Source: Symsagittifera roscoffensis (Eukaryota; Xenacoelomorpha; Acoela; Convolutidae). Taken from it: a stretch of 60,000 nucleotides of DNA. The notes beneath the pieces were generated by a model that saw nothing but the letters and a program-made list of their open reading frames with translations, was not told where the DNA came from and did not search any database. The stretch spans positions 24,697,254-24,757,253 of the forward strand of contig NC_087065.1 of assembly GCF_963678635.1 (NCBI RefSeq), given 5' to 3'. A program made the position numbers and the translations under genes. How positions within the stretch are numbered: the first letter of the stretch is position 1; the number at the start of each line of letters is the position of its first letter. This document shows, in pieces, positions 25,255 to 35,519 of the stretch.

Positions 25255-25606
25255 CAGTAGCGGATTTAGGGGGCGGATGCCCCTTCCTCAGGTATTCGAC
25301 CCCCTCCGGACACAAAGGGTACCCCTTTGTACTATTTTGAGATATCCATTTTTGGCTGACTGACCTTTAAAAACTGGGATTTTTTGGTCGAAATTTTCCA
25401 AAAAAAAGCCTAAAAACGCTTTTTTCAAAAATTTTGTCAAATTAGGGTCAGTGCGCAGAAAATTTTATCAAGTAAGGGTCTTTATAGTGATTTATGAGAG
25501 CTCAGAAAATCAATTTAGTTGACCTAAAAAAAAGGTCGACAAAATTTTCAAAATTTATTTGAAAATCCCCCCCCCCCCCCTCGAGAAACTCCTAGATCCG
25601 CGCCTG
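25255..25606. mobile_element. hAT-type MITE with 8-bp target-site duplication
   Basis: This 352-bp element has imperfect terminal inverted repeats: left CAGTAGCGGATTTAGG, right end the complement of CAGGCGCGGATCTAGG. It is flanked on both sides by the identical octamer TATACCGA (25,247-25,254 and 25,607-25,614). An 8-bp duplication and short inverted ends are typical of hAT elements. With no transposase it is a non-autonomous MITE. A C-homopolymer lies near the right end (25,567-25,580). Confidence 0.9.
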
Positions 25607-25697
25607 TATACCGATAAAATAAATAAAAAGAAAAAGATATTAGAACGGAAAAGATTATAATGAAATCGGAGCTAGTAAATTATTATCAACATAAAAA

Positions 25698-26046
25698 AGT
25701 TTCTCGAGGGGGGGGGGGGGGGAGGGGGGTTTTGGGTTTTTGAAAAGTTTTCGAAAAATTTGTCGACCTTTTTGTTTAAGTCGACCAAATTTATTTTCCA
25801 AGCACTCCCTTAACCCACAACAAAAATTTTGCGCCGCAGGCTAATTAAAAAAACACGTCAGTCAAAAATGACGTTTAAAAAACACGTCAAAAAATGGCGT
25901 TTTTTCGGCGCGCTCCCTTTCAAACTTAGTATATATTGTCGTCGAATATAGATGTCATACAAAAATACCAAAGGGGGCCCTTTGGTTTGTGAGGGTGTCG
26001 AATCCCTGAGTGGAGGCGTCCGCCCCACCCCCTAAAGCCGCACCTG
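25698..26046. mobile_element. Second MITE of the same family, inverted, one end truncated
   Basis: It runs in the opposite orientation to the neighbouring MITE, from 'agtttctcgaggggg' (25,698) to a terminal repeat whose complement is CAGGTGCGGCTTTAGG (end at 26,046). The inner terminal repeat is missing. The internal 'ggtcgac' region and the 'gtcgaatccctgag' block match the first copy. With it, the copy forms a head-to-head inverted pair 91 bp apart. Confidence 0.8.
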
Positions 26047-28246
26047 CATGCTAAAAATATCTCGGTTGGTTGAACAGATTTGGAGATGACCAACAACTTC
26101 AGTCATCCTGTGAACAGTGATTCACGGGGAATAGGTCTAGTACCCGGTTGCAACACCCTTGCTTATCGTAACGATAATCAGACATAGGTTGTCTTAAATT
26201 CAATTTGGCTGAATTGTCTCTGACCCAGTTGACGCGGCGCCAAAACTACTTTGTTTAAGCATCCGAGCTAGGATAAATCAGGCACACTTTAGAGTGTTCA
26301 GACCCTTTATCCTGTCTTGTTCATTGGAAAATTGCAGCAGCAGTAAAATTAGTGTTCTTGCAATTCAATCCGATTATGAAGTTCAGTTCCCGAGATTAAA
26401 TTTCAACTTAGACAGACACTGACATATGGTATGTACTTATTATCATAACATACAATCCTATTTTAAAACGAATTTAATGCGTTCACGTCTATTTGGCAGA
26501 TCGACCGCTTTATTACACAACGGGACAGCATCTTGGTCGTAAAATAACAATAGCGCCCCTCAACTGTAACTAGATCTATCGGTTCTTAGTACATTTACAG
26601 GATAATAAACGAATTACAAATTGTCTAGACAGGGCGGATTCGGCACTCTTCCCCTTGCCCACCTTAAGTTTCGCCAACATTGTTTCTGTTTTAAAAACCT
26701 TAGACTGTACTCCCAAAAACTAACTTTCAGCAAGCAAATTGTCAAAAAAGGCTGGAAATTGGAATTTGGGGTATAAAATCTGACATATTTGAACAGAGCT
26801 TGCAATCAAAATACGTTTGGGCCCTGGTGAATATCCAAAGAGTACCTTTATCGGATCTAACTTCACGCGTCAAATAACATACCATTACGCAATTACAGGT
26901 ACTCCCCTCCCCTGAATAACAAATTTAGATTATCTAACTTAATGAGGATTTCTGAAGACAATTTACGCCTCCCCTCCCCAAAAAAACCTTTATGACAATG
27001 TTCCCTAAAACAGCTAAGGGAAGGATTTTTCCGAAATATTGAAAGCTACTTCTACTTGCACTACAACCGGTGACTCTTTATTTTTTGCACATTTGAAAAA
27101 TTGGTAATTTCCTGTCTTGCCTAAGACTCAAACCCATTCTACGACAAGAGAATGTATCAAAATCCTATCTGATTATTTTAGAGACACCGTTGCTTACTTT
27201 AGTTAACGAATTAACACATCTGTCCACTTCTGTGTTTATAACATTTGCATTACAGACGTAGACTTACTACTCGGGGCAGATCGACGGAGTAGTGAACGAC
27301 ATTTAGTATTTTATCGTTCAACCTTCAATCGTCATTGTTCAAATTAAAATGGGTATTCGAAAACACAAAGAGCGTCAAAGTATAGCAATCAATCAATTGG
27401 ATTCATTTTTGACTTCTAACAGACTAGCCAAACGCGGCAACACAGCTGAGTCATCGTAGGAAAAGCAAACAACTAACTCACAAAAGTATTCCAGCAAAAC
27501 AAAAAAAAACGATAACGACTGATTCCATTTTTTTTACTAGATACCGAAGTGACAGAAACTAACGCCTATTTAAACAACCCACCAGGTAAGCGGCTTCAAA
27601 AAAACTTCAGAATTGGTGTATGTTTTAATAATCGGTTAGAAATATGATCAACTTTTTTTGATGAGTCATTCATGTGGATGAACACAAACAGAGAACACCT
27701 CAGCATTTCTTGTTCAGATTTACCACTTTAACTTTTCTATACCATAAAATTATCAAAATTACTATTTCTTCGACAAAACTAGAAACATATTTTTTAAAAT
27801 TTATGTGTGAGCTTTATATGGGACCGTATGTAGTGTTTTGGGACCACAACTTTTAAACGACGTTTTTAACGGGACCATACTTCTAAATGAGTACCCAGGT
27901 TTTTCATCAAATAATCAGCTGCGCAATTCCAAGCATAATTGACATGCATACATAACCCTGTGAAATCAATAGTTACAGCATAAACTTATGCCTGCAAGGC
28001 TGTAGGGTGTGTTAGAGTAATGTTCTGCTGTTAAACTTTCACAATAAAAAGTACTGTTGAACATTTCCATTAACTGATTAGCAAGTCCGATATCTCGATA
28101 TTAACTTATGACGTTTTTGCTACAATATTTTCGCATAACTTCAAATAAATATTTTGACCACAGAGTCGATACAGCAAAGATAGCGCTTAAAATTAGCATA
28201 CAGAAAATGAGACGAAGCAATTAAGTCGAAGGATTCATTTTAACAC
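26047..28246. other. Non-coding sequence, largely repeat-poor
   Basis: A copy of the 'ggtctagtacccggttgcaa' hairpin repeat is at about 26,115-26,190. The rest of the stretch is less AT-rich than its surroundings. I found no acceptor/donor-bounded open frame that I would call an exon, though unrecognised regulatory or gene sequence is possible. Confidence 0.35.
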
Positions 28247-29840
28247 AGAGGCGAATCGGAGGAGCTTCGCACCACTTGCGATACAACATAATCATAAAAA
28301 AAAGTAGAAATAGAACAAAATAAAACATCTTTAAAAAAAAATTAGGTGAACCAAAAAAATCGCATGTCCCGATGAAGGACACCTAGGGCTCAGCTGCAGG
28401 TACGTGTTTGAAGCTTTTGAATTTATTTAACTGATGCGGGACGAAATGCGTAATTTCAAAAATAGGAGTTTGCCCAAAACCTTGGTTGTTTCTCTATTTC
28501 TCAGAATTTTTCAGATTTTGACTATTTTCCAAAGACAAAACCTTTCTATTACAAACAAATAAGAGAGTAGAAATTTTAAAAAAGATCTAAGAACCGATCA
28601 TAGTTCAAAAATTTGACTTTTCGAGTTCCCTAACTTTTTACTGCTACAAGCAGGTCGTGGCCGGTAAAGAAGAGGAGATTCCCAAAATCGGGTTTCTCAA
28701 TTGAACACTTAACCTGAGATTTGTCACGGTAATTTTCGAGTAGAGTCAAAAAATTTCAAAAAAAATCATCAAAGTTTCAAAACTTTCACTGGTTTGAAAG
28801 TCATAAATTTTTTCTAAAAGAAGCCGGGCGTAGCCTGCCCGTTGTTTCGATTAAACCTATGATAGCAGATTTGGCACGATAGTTATCGAGAAAAGTCCAA
28901 AAAAACTGTCAACAAATCAGAAAATTGACAGTTTCGAGAACCATAGCTTTTAGAGTGAGTAAATTGGGCGTAACCGCTTTGGCAGATGAAATTCTCTTAA
29001 CCGGTTTGAACCCAAAAACCTGTTTGAACCCAAAAGCCTGGTTTGACAGGGTAGTTTTCGGGAAAAGTTTGAAAAAATGGCCAAAAAATCTAAATTTTAA
29101 ATTTACCTAAGGCCATAGTTTTTTCTGACAGAGGAAATTGGGCGTAGTCGCGTAAGCAAAGAAGCTTCCATCAACCCGCTCTTTGAATTGAACCCAAAAT
29201 CTCAGATATGGGAGAGTATTTTTTGGCAAAATTCATATGTATTTTTGGCGAAATTCATTTTTCGGAAGAAAAGAATCAAACAAATAACAAAAACTTGATT
29301 ATTCCGAGGGCCATAAATTAAAGCATAAAAAAATTTCAGCGTAGGCGCTAATGGATGGCAGTTTTATAAATTCTTTCTATTCATTGAAACTGAAATATCA
29401 AAATTGGTAAGTTGGTTTTTAAGAAAAAGAAAAAAATTGAAAATAGCGGTCAAATAATCCCCCCACAAAGCAAAAAAAGACCAAGGGAGTATGCAGGCAC
29501 ACAAGAATGAAGGCCGTCTTTCTATGGATATCCTTATTTTAAAATTGGTAGAAAAAAATTTGGTTAAAAAGCTAAACTTTTTTGCAAAAAGGGATAAAAT
29601 TTTCCAAAGCGTCTCAAAAAAATTAAAAATCCAATCCCGTACACTTTCACAATACCTGTTTTTATCAAGCTGGAAATTTAGGCAAACATGCCGATCAAGA
29701 CAACTCAAACTCAAATAAACAACTGAAAACACATTTAAGAAGCAGAAACAAGGCCAAGAATCTTTGAGCAGACACCAGTTCAGCCGAAAAAAAAAGAGAT
29801 TTTAAGTTCCAAGACCCCCTGAAACTACACTGAATACAAG
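28247..29840 (+). repeat. Dispersed repeat family A, copy 3
   Basis: It opens with the hairpin (aggcgaatcggaggagcttc, 28,250) and a 'tgcgatacaac' tail. Periodic units follow at about 28,740, 28,880, 29,050 and 29,200, carrying 'attgggcgta', 'gattaaacc' and 'tagttttcgggaaa'. It closes with 'gggagtatgcaggcacacaa' (29,485) and 'tgagcagacaccagttcagc' (29,766). It is the longest copy and is non-coding. Confidence 0.6.
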
Positions 29841-30839
29841 TAGCAATCCAGTAGCCAGTATTTAAATTTGAAATTTAATGAATCTGAGCATATCAGCGCA
29901 GCAGCATCATAAGTGATTCAACTGATTTTTGAACTAGTTGTTAAACTGAAAAACAAGTCGACATTCCGATATGATAACGCTTGCTAATCGCAAGCGTAAT
30001 CAGAAACAATGCAAAAAGTTCATGAAATTGTCTCGAATGATCTTCATTTTGAGGAAGATTAGTCAAAGATTCAAAATTATATTCTGAGCGGCAACTAAGC
30101 TGACACGAGTTGTGCAGAAACCAGTTGAACCGAAAACACCCCAATCATTGAAACACAAAAGCATAACAATCTCATTTTGCTTTTTGAAAGATGCAAAATG
30201 AGGTAATTAAGTTAATAGAGCACAAACCAAACCCATTTTAAAAAGCCATTATACATACCGAGGCGAAAAGTAATTTCGCAACACTTACGATGCCAAAAAT
30301 TCTTAAAAAGTAAATAGAAAAATTACTTGGAAAAATAACTTGAAAAATTGAAAAAGATGCAGCTACTAAATTTTCATGATTGTATATAGAAAGAAGTTCA
30401 TAAACAGCTTTGAAAAGAATTGAAAAATAATTATCGAGCGTCAACAAATTTTGGGTAGAAACCTGCTTGAACCGAAAACAAAACTGTTGTCATAAAAACT
30501 TCATAAAGCTTTAATTATTTTTCCGACCCATCGAATCTGAAATACATAATCGCATGCGAATACAATTGCCCTCGAAAACATGCAATATAACTTGACCGAG
30601 ACGATACAACATAAACTGAAAGCGTTTAACAATTTAAAGAAACGAAACAAACATTTACTGAGCATGTCGGATATAAGATGATGTAGTCCAGGAGATGAAA
30701 TGATTCCTGTGAACAATTAAAAAATATGATGGGTGAAAACTAATTAGATACAAGATAATCAGACAATTCAAATTTTCCCCAAAAAAATCCACATCGAAAA
30801 AATGCCCCGTCGAGATTCGAACAAGGAACCTGACGCCTG
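29841..30839. other. AT-rich non-coding
   Basis: It contains a hairpin with complementary halves 'acgcttgc'/'gcaagcgt' (29,974-29,996), a degenerate gcgaa hairpin copy near 30,260, and a tRNA 3'-half-like fragment on the minus strand at 30,803-30,845. No gene is supported. Confidence 0.35.
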
Positions 30840-31290
30840 ATAGAAAAATTAGTTACGCGAAAAGCCTAGTTCCCGATTACAAGTCACTTATTCTCGCAAA
30901 TTAAAAGCAGAGGCCGAGCTTCGCTTCGCAAAGACTTGCGAGAACAGGACAAAAAGCAGCTCTATACAGTGCACTAATAAAAATTAGAAATTCGGCTACC
31001 TCTGAGATTCGAGACTGCGACCTAGAGATTAAGAATCTTACATAATACCCACTAAGCCATGAAAACATAATAGGCACCAAAACTAGCTACAGTGAAATTT
31101 CACAAAATGCTACAGTGAAATTTCCAAATTAAATAAATCTTTTATTTGCCAGTTAGGTTAGAAAAAACAGAAGGTTCGTAATATAGAAAATGAACTCTTT
31201 TATTTGCCAGTTAGGTTAGAAAATACAGAAGGTTCGTAATATAGAAAAAACAGAAGGTTCGTAATAATACACTAAGCTAATTACAAGTGT
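30840..31290 (-). repeat. tRNA-derived SINE-like repeat with internal hairpin insertion and tandem duplication
   Basis: It matches the repeat at 2,150-2,480: 'aaaagcctagttcccgatta' (30,859), then on the minus strand an A box (tggcttagtgg) and a B-box-like 'tctcgaatctc' near 30,995-31,062. Compared with the first copy it carries about 65 extra bases containing the dispersed gcgaag-type hairpin (30,910-30,950). It ends in a direct duplication of 'ttttatttgccagttaggtt' (31,140 and 31,199). Confidence 0.5.
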
Positions 31291-31538
31291 AAACATAGCC
31301 AATCGAAGATTGAAAAAGAGTAATGAACGCAAGTAAACAAACAAATACTGACTTCGTTGAAAAAAAATCTCAACTTCGAATTTCAAAAAGGGGGGTTCGA
31401 ATATACCCAAGTGCATTCATAAATGCATCAATATGTATGAATGCACATCTGTTGTTATTAGGGACTTTTAAGACTTTTTTCTGAAAAAAAAATAAATAAA
31501 AATCAGCAACTTATATAAGAGTCTTGACTAAGTTCATT

Positions 31539-31644
31539 ACTCTTAATAACTCAGGAGACTAGAAGATTAAACGGTTAACAATCTATACCCAACTCTTAAT
31601 AACTCAGGAGACTAGAAGATTAAACGGTTAACAATCTATACCCA
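31539..31644. repeat. Perfect 53-bp tandem duplication upstream of the ceramide synthase gene
   Basis: The 53-bp unit beginning 'actcttaataactcaggaga' occurs at 31,539-31,591 and again, apparently without change, at 31,592-31,644. It ends 40 bp before the splice acceptor of the following gene, so it lies in the upstream intron, outron or promoter. Confidence 0.9.
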
Positions 31645-31668
31645 TATTTTTTGAATATACCCAACAAA

Positions 31669-31684
31669 TTCTGTTGTTTTTCAG
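31669..31684 (+). promoter_or_regulatory. 3' splice acceptor just before the ceramide synthase start
   Basis: A pyrimidine-rich tract ending in AG (ttctgttgtttttcag) lies 8 bp before the ATG at 31,693. It marks either a 5'-UTR intron or a trans-splicing (outron) acceptor. No matching 5' exon was recognised upstream. Confidence 0.65.
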
Positions 31685-31692
31685 CTGAAAAG

Positions 31693-32544
31693 ATGGATGC
31701 TCAAATTCAACAGAACATCACTCTGCCAGGGCTGTCCATTCTAATTCTACTAGTGCCCTTCATATGCATTTCACGCTTAGCCTGTGAGAAATTTGCAGCC
31801 CGTACATTCGTACAGCTGAACATTGGTCAAATCAACAAAGAAAGCAAAATATGGAAGCGCAACCTCAGAATTAAGAAGTTTCAAGAGTCAATTTGGAAAT
31901 TCACGTACTACACTTCAGTGACACTGTTTGCCATGCTGACAATTTCTTGGGAAAAATTCATCTTCAAACCATTTGAAGCATTCGAGGAAGTCGCTTTAGG
32001 ATACAACAAATTGGAACACAGCGTCAAAGCGTACTATTCTATTCAGATAGCATTTTACTTATGGATGTCCATTTCCTTAATCTGGGATGTGCGACGCAAA
32101 GACTTTCACCAGATGGCCATCCACCACTTTTCAACCCTGATACTGCTATTATGGAGCTACACTTCAGGAACTGTACAGATAGGGTGCATTGTGCTGCTTG
32201 TACATGACTTGTCCGATCCCGTTCTTGAAGCTGCTAAGCTATTCAACTACGCAAAAATAGAAATAATCAGCTCGGGGTTCTTTGTGCTCTTCATGTTTGT
32301 CTTTTGGATTTCACGACTAGTTATGTTCCCAATGATGGTTTTGAAACCTATATTCACGCAAGCAGCTCCTATTCTTTATCGGATTCACAGAAATTTGCGC
32401 ATATATTATGGATGCAACATACTTTTGTGGGTTTTAATGATTCTGAATCTTATGTGGTCGTTTACGATTTTCAAAGCACTGGTTCGAAAAGTCACAGCTG
32501 GTGGGAAGATAAAAGATGATAGAAGTGACGACGAGGACGAATAA
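31693..32544 (+). CDS. Ceramide synthase (TLC/Lag1 domain protein)
   Basis: It is predicted to acylate sphingoid bases with fatty acyl-CoA to make (dihydro)ceramide in the ER membrane. The 283-residue protein has an N-terminal membrane segment (about residues 10-30). A KFQESIWKF segment marks the entry to the TLC domain, and several more membrane helices follow. The Lag1 motif carries the His pair at 144-145 (IHHFSTLI) and the HDLSD motif (His171, Asp172, Asp175). The family's active site uses these residues. The C-terminus is acidic (RSDDEDE), like the CK2-phosphorylated tails of animal ceramide synthases. There is no homeobox-like insert and the protein is shorter than the usual 330-390 residues. 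I chose the ATG at 31,693 because the frame upstream of it contains the splice acceptor. The coding frame has no intron. Paralogue identity cannot be settled. Confidence 0.9.
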   Translation: MDAQIQQNITLPGLSILILLVPFICISRLACEKFAARTFVQLNIGQINKESKIWKRNLRIKKFQESIWKFTYYTSVTLFAMLTISWEKFIFKPFEAFEEVALGYNKLEHSVKAYYSIQIAFYLWMSISLIWDVRRKDFHQMAIHHFSTLILLLWSYTSGTVQIGCIVLLVHDLSDPVLEAAKLFNYAKIEIISSGFFVLFMFVFWISRLVMFPMMVLKPIFTQAAPILYRIHRNLRIYYGCNILLWVLMILNLMWSFTIFKALVRKVTAGGKIKDDRSDDEDE

Positions 32545-33113
32545 GGCACCTGGAAAAGCTCGTCGGAAAAAAATACTATAAAAGAAACCGGATCATTATA
32601 GTTTATCCAAACAGACTGTACTTATAATACTAGAAAATTTGTCGTTACGAGAAAAAAATCAAATACATGAATAATCGATAAATTTATCGCATTGCTGCAG
32701 TAATTCACGTTATCATTCAAACTAGTTAATAGAATCGAAAAACAATTTCTTTTGATTCAATTTAATTCGCTAAATTGAAAAACAGATCTCGCTTATAAAG
32801 AGGGGTATAATAATTTGGTTTTTTGTAGATCATTAGCTGGATTAAGTTGTCTTTAAAACTAGGAGCATCACAAAAACCAAGGTTTCATATTTTACTGAAA
32901 AGGTAAATATTCAAGAACAGAGGCGAAGCATCGAAACAACTTCTGCTTACAATAACTGCTATTGTCTAAATTATAGTAAAACAAAAAATTATGATAAGGA
33001 AATTAATTCGACATACACCTGCTGTCCCGATTCATATTTGGATTGCAATTGATCAACTTTTCCTACGGTTTACAAAAAGTTAGCAAGTCCCCCTCGCCCT
33101 CAAAACACACACA
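32545..33113. other. 3' flank of ceramide synthase gene
   Basis: AT-rich DNA with a short hairpin copy near 32,922. It ends in a phrase (aagtccccctcgccctcaaa, 33,084-33,103) also found at 17,130, showing it is host DNA into which element 2 inserted. No clear AATAAA near the stop codon was identified. Confidence 0.4.
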
Positions 33114-33419
33114 TGTAACATTCGCCCAAATACTACACAGCGACGGAGCGTAGAAAAAGTGCCTATTAACGACGATTCGTTTTATTTCGTATCGCCGGAA
33201 GTGTAACATTCGCCCGGAAGATACATATCGACGGAAGACAAAACTAAGTCTTAAGACGACTGGCTAACGTCTAAACAGAGCTTTGCATGCTTTTCACCGT
33301 CTCTACCAAGCCAGTACTTTTCGGTGGTCTTTCTAACATCGGGTCGACAAAACTTTACTGCTTTCGGCTTCGGTCAAAACACTCAGATTAACTAGATTAC
33401 ATGCAGAAATAGTGAGCTC
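33114..33419 (-). mobile_element. Element 2: 3'-terminal part of its split 3' LTR
   Basis: Read on the minus strand, this segment ends '...tttgggcgaatgttaca', the same as the end of the element 1 LTRs. It shares 'gtagagacggtgaaaa', 'gttaataggcactttttcta' and 'cgctccgtcgctgtgt' with them. It continues the LTR piece at 52,558-53,260, from which element 1 separates it. The terminal ~88 bp is partly duplicated ('gcgaatgttaca' ends at 33,114 and 33,202). Confidence 0.85.
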
Positions 33420-34297
33420 TGTGCCATTCTGCCAGATGACACAGCACAACCTTCCGGCGACATAAAAAAGAGTGACTAAAGGCCTTATGAACAAAAAAGT
33501 GTTGCGACGGAGGGTCAGAATGTTCTAGAATTTTTATTTTTAAAATTTCGATTGGAAGAAGAACATTTCTGAGAAATAGAAAAAAGACGGCCATTTTGAA
33601 TAAAAAAGACGAAAATCAGAACCACGATAGAGATTGTGAGGAACAGTCGTGCAAGAAAATTACGGAGCCTCTTATCGTGGCAAAAACACACGATAAGGAC
33701 CTTAGCGACAGATATTTGTGGAGACGGAGGCTTCAGTGGGGGAAGAGAAATACCACGGAACCCTCCCGGGACACGAAAAATAAGAGATAAGAGTGTTATC
33801 TCAAGAAAATCACGGGAGCGGAGGCTTGGTCCCCCAGAGACTGTTATTTGTGGAGGGACTGTACAAACTAACTATAACAGCTGCTGTAATGTCCTAGATC
33901 TTAATTAACACCGTTATTATTTAATATTTCAGAGCATGAGTAGATAGAAAGAAGGAAAGGGTCAATCCATCACCAATGGATTTAATATAGAACTGTCACA
34001 CAAAAACATAATAAAATAGGTTGTTCGAGCCGTGTTTTTAATGACAATCACGTAGTCTGAGGATCCGAGACTCAGCTATGTGGTTGTGTTCGCATGTAAA
34101 CGAAAGCTGATCAAAAGTCGTTTGACTGATGGCCTAAAAATGGTAACTTTTTACTTTGCCCTAGACAGACCAGAAAATCAACTGGCAAGGTCGAGACGGT
34201 GAAAAACGAGTAGAATTAAGGTAACTGACGCCTGCCAGTCGTTAATAGGTACTTTTTCTACGCTCCGTCGCTGTGTGATATTTGGGCGAATGTTACA
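33420..34297 (+). repeat. 5' LTR of element 1
   Basis: This 878-bp LTR runs from TGTGCC to GTTACA. Against the 3' LTR I see four substitutions (gcgacA/C, gttatT/A, agaaaG/A, ccatcA/T) and one G-run indel (cagtggggg). That is about 0.5% divergence, which implies recent insertion. It contains a 'cggagggt' motif (33,510) that recurs throughout the leader. Promoter and polyadenylation functions are expected by family. No precise TATA box or R-U5 boundary could be fixed. Confidence 0.95.
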
Positions 34298-34309
34298 TAG
34301 ACGTTTTTA

Positions 34310-34327
34310 TGGCGCTCCTGGGTGGGC
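34310..34327 (+). promoter_or_regulatory. Primer-binding site, tRNA-Asn-like
   Basis: TGGCGCTCCTGGGTGGGC starts 12 nt after the 5' LTR. Its complement, gcccacccaggagcgcca, ends in CCA and resembles the 3' end of animal tRNA-Asn, differing at two acceptor-stem positions from the common animal form as I know it. It should prime minus-strand DNA synthesis. The host's own tRNA-Asn was not available to compare. Confidence 0.7.
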
Positions 34328-34374
34328 CTGTTAAAGGCATGAAACCATCATGATCAGCAAGCGTTTCAGCGACG

Positions 34375-35116
34375 AACCCTCCGCTCCGGGCGTATGCCCG
34401 AGTTAGAGGTCTTAATGACCGTTATTGTACTAGGGGGAAGGTGCGTACCCTCCGTCTAGTACAATTTAGCTTTTTAACTTAGTTAACACCGAAAATTCCG
34501 GGGGCCGGAGGGTTAGGTGGGAAGTCATGAACCCGCTTGTCCCGAGGTCCCGGGACCAAAAACAACTAAAGAGAAAGCGTAAAACCAAACAAAAACAGTG
34601 TATAACCAAGAAAAAACCAAAAATAAATTTATTTAAAAACAAAAAAAGTACAAAAAACAGTAAAAAATCCAAAAAAGACCAAAAACAGTAAAAAACATAA
34701 AGTGACAGTTTATATGTTATTTCCGGACGAGATGTGATCTGACCTTCCTATTTGTTGTTGTTTCAGATTGATTTATATCGTTTCTGATAGAAAGATTGTG
34801 TGTTTTGGTGAAGGGTTGGGTACCCTCCCTCGAGTGTAATTTGAGTGTTTAAGCACGTTAATGCTGATTTTGCCGGTGACCGGAGGGTAGAGTGGCAGGC
34901 TGATCAACGTGTTCCACACTCAACAGGGACATCAAGGACAACATCCGCAACGACTGTTGGGTATCGTTGAAGCAATTTTAGTATCGTTCGGGTACTATTT
35001 CCTTAAAACTTAAGTGGTGGGGGGGCACGATTGGCGCGGTCCGATTGTACCCTCCATCGATTACAAATTTCCGAGTTAAGGGTCTTAATTCGGATATTTT
35101 GGTGCAAAGGAGGGTA
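34375..35116 (+). other. Leader: four spaced hairpin-like elements with ACCCTCC/GGAGGGT stems
   Basis: Three segments are closed by complementary ends TACCCTCC...GGAGGGT(T)A: 34,446-34,515, 34,821-34,889 and 35,048-35,116. The ~50-nt interiors are similar (a 'caattt/aaattt' block, then 'gtTAAg..cTTAAt', then 'tt..ccgg/ttggtg'). A fourth, less complete copy begins at 34,375. In the third copy, gagttaa and ttaattc can form an inner 7-bp stem including one G-U pair. No open frame spans them. They are likely RNA structures in the genomic transcript (packaging, dimerisation or translation control). Confidence 0.6.
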
Positions 35117-35519
35117 TAGTACTATTCATTAACGACTATTAATAGATTATTATCCTTATTATATATTACTTATCTCCTATTTAGACCCAAGAAACACCCA
35201 TTTTTTGTCGAAAATTACCAATTTTCGACCAAACTGCAGACCCCCAAATTTTCGGATATCCGAGCTTTTCCGATAGGCAAAAAGCTTTTATATAGAGAGT
35301 AGCTACGTAGTTCGATCCCATTCACTAAAGAAACCGCGTGAGCAAAGACCCAGTAGAAGTTAGAAAAACGAAAATTTTTCGATCAAAATTTTGATAATTT
35401 TCTGTATTTTGTCAATCTGTTTTGGGGATCGAGTTTTTGAGTTTTTAGAGTTAGAGCAATAAAACTTTTTGCGTTAGGAGCGTGCTAGCATAACGTGCTC
35501 GGTTACTAGAGAAATTTTT
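35117..35519 (+). other. Leader sequence without recognised elements
   Basis: Unstructured-looking, AT-rich leader between the hairpin array and the next group of CCCTCCG motifs. No coding frame is supported. Confidence 0.35.

Noticed and set aside
33596-33908. Short frames repeated at 33,596 and 51,855
   Set aside because: They are simply the same LTR sequence occurring twice; one is shifted by the single-G indel between LTRs, which argues against a constrained protein.
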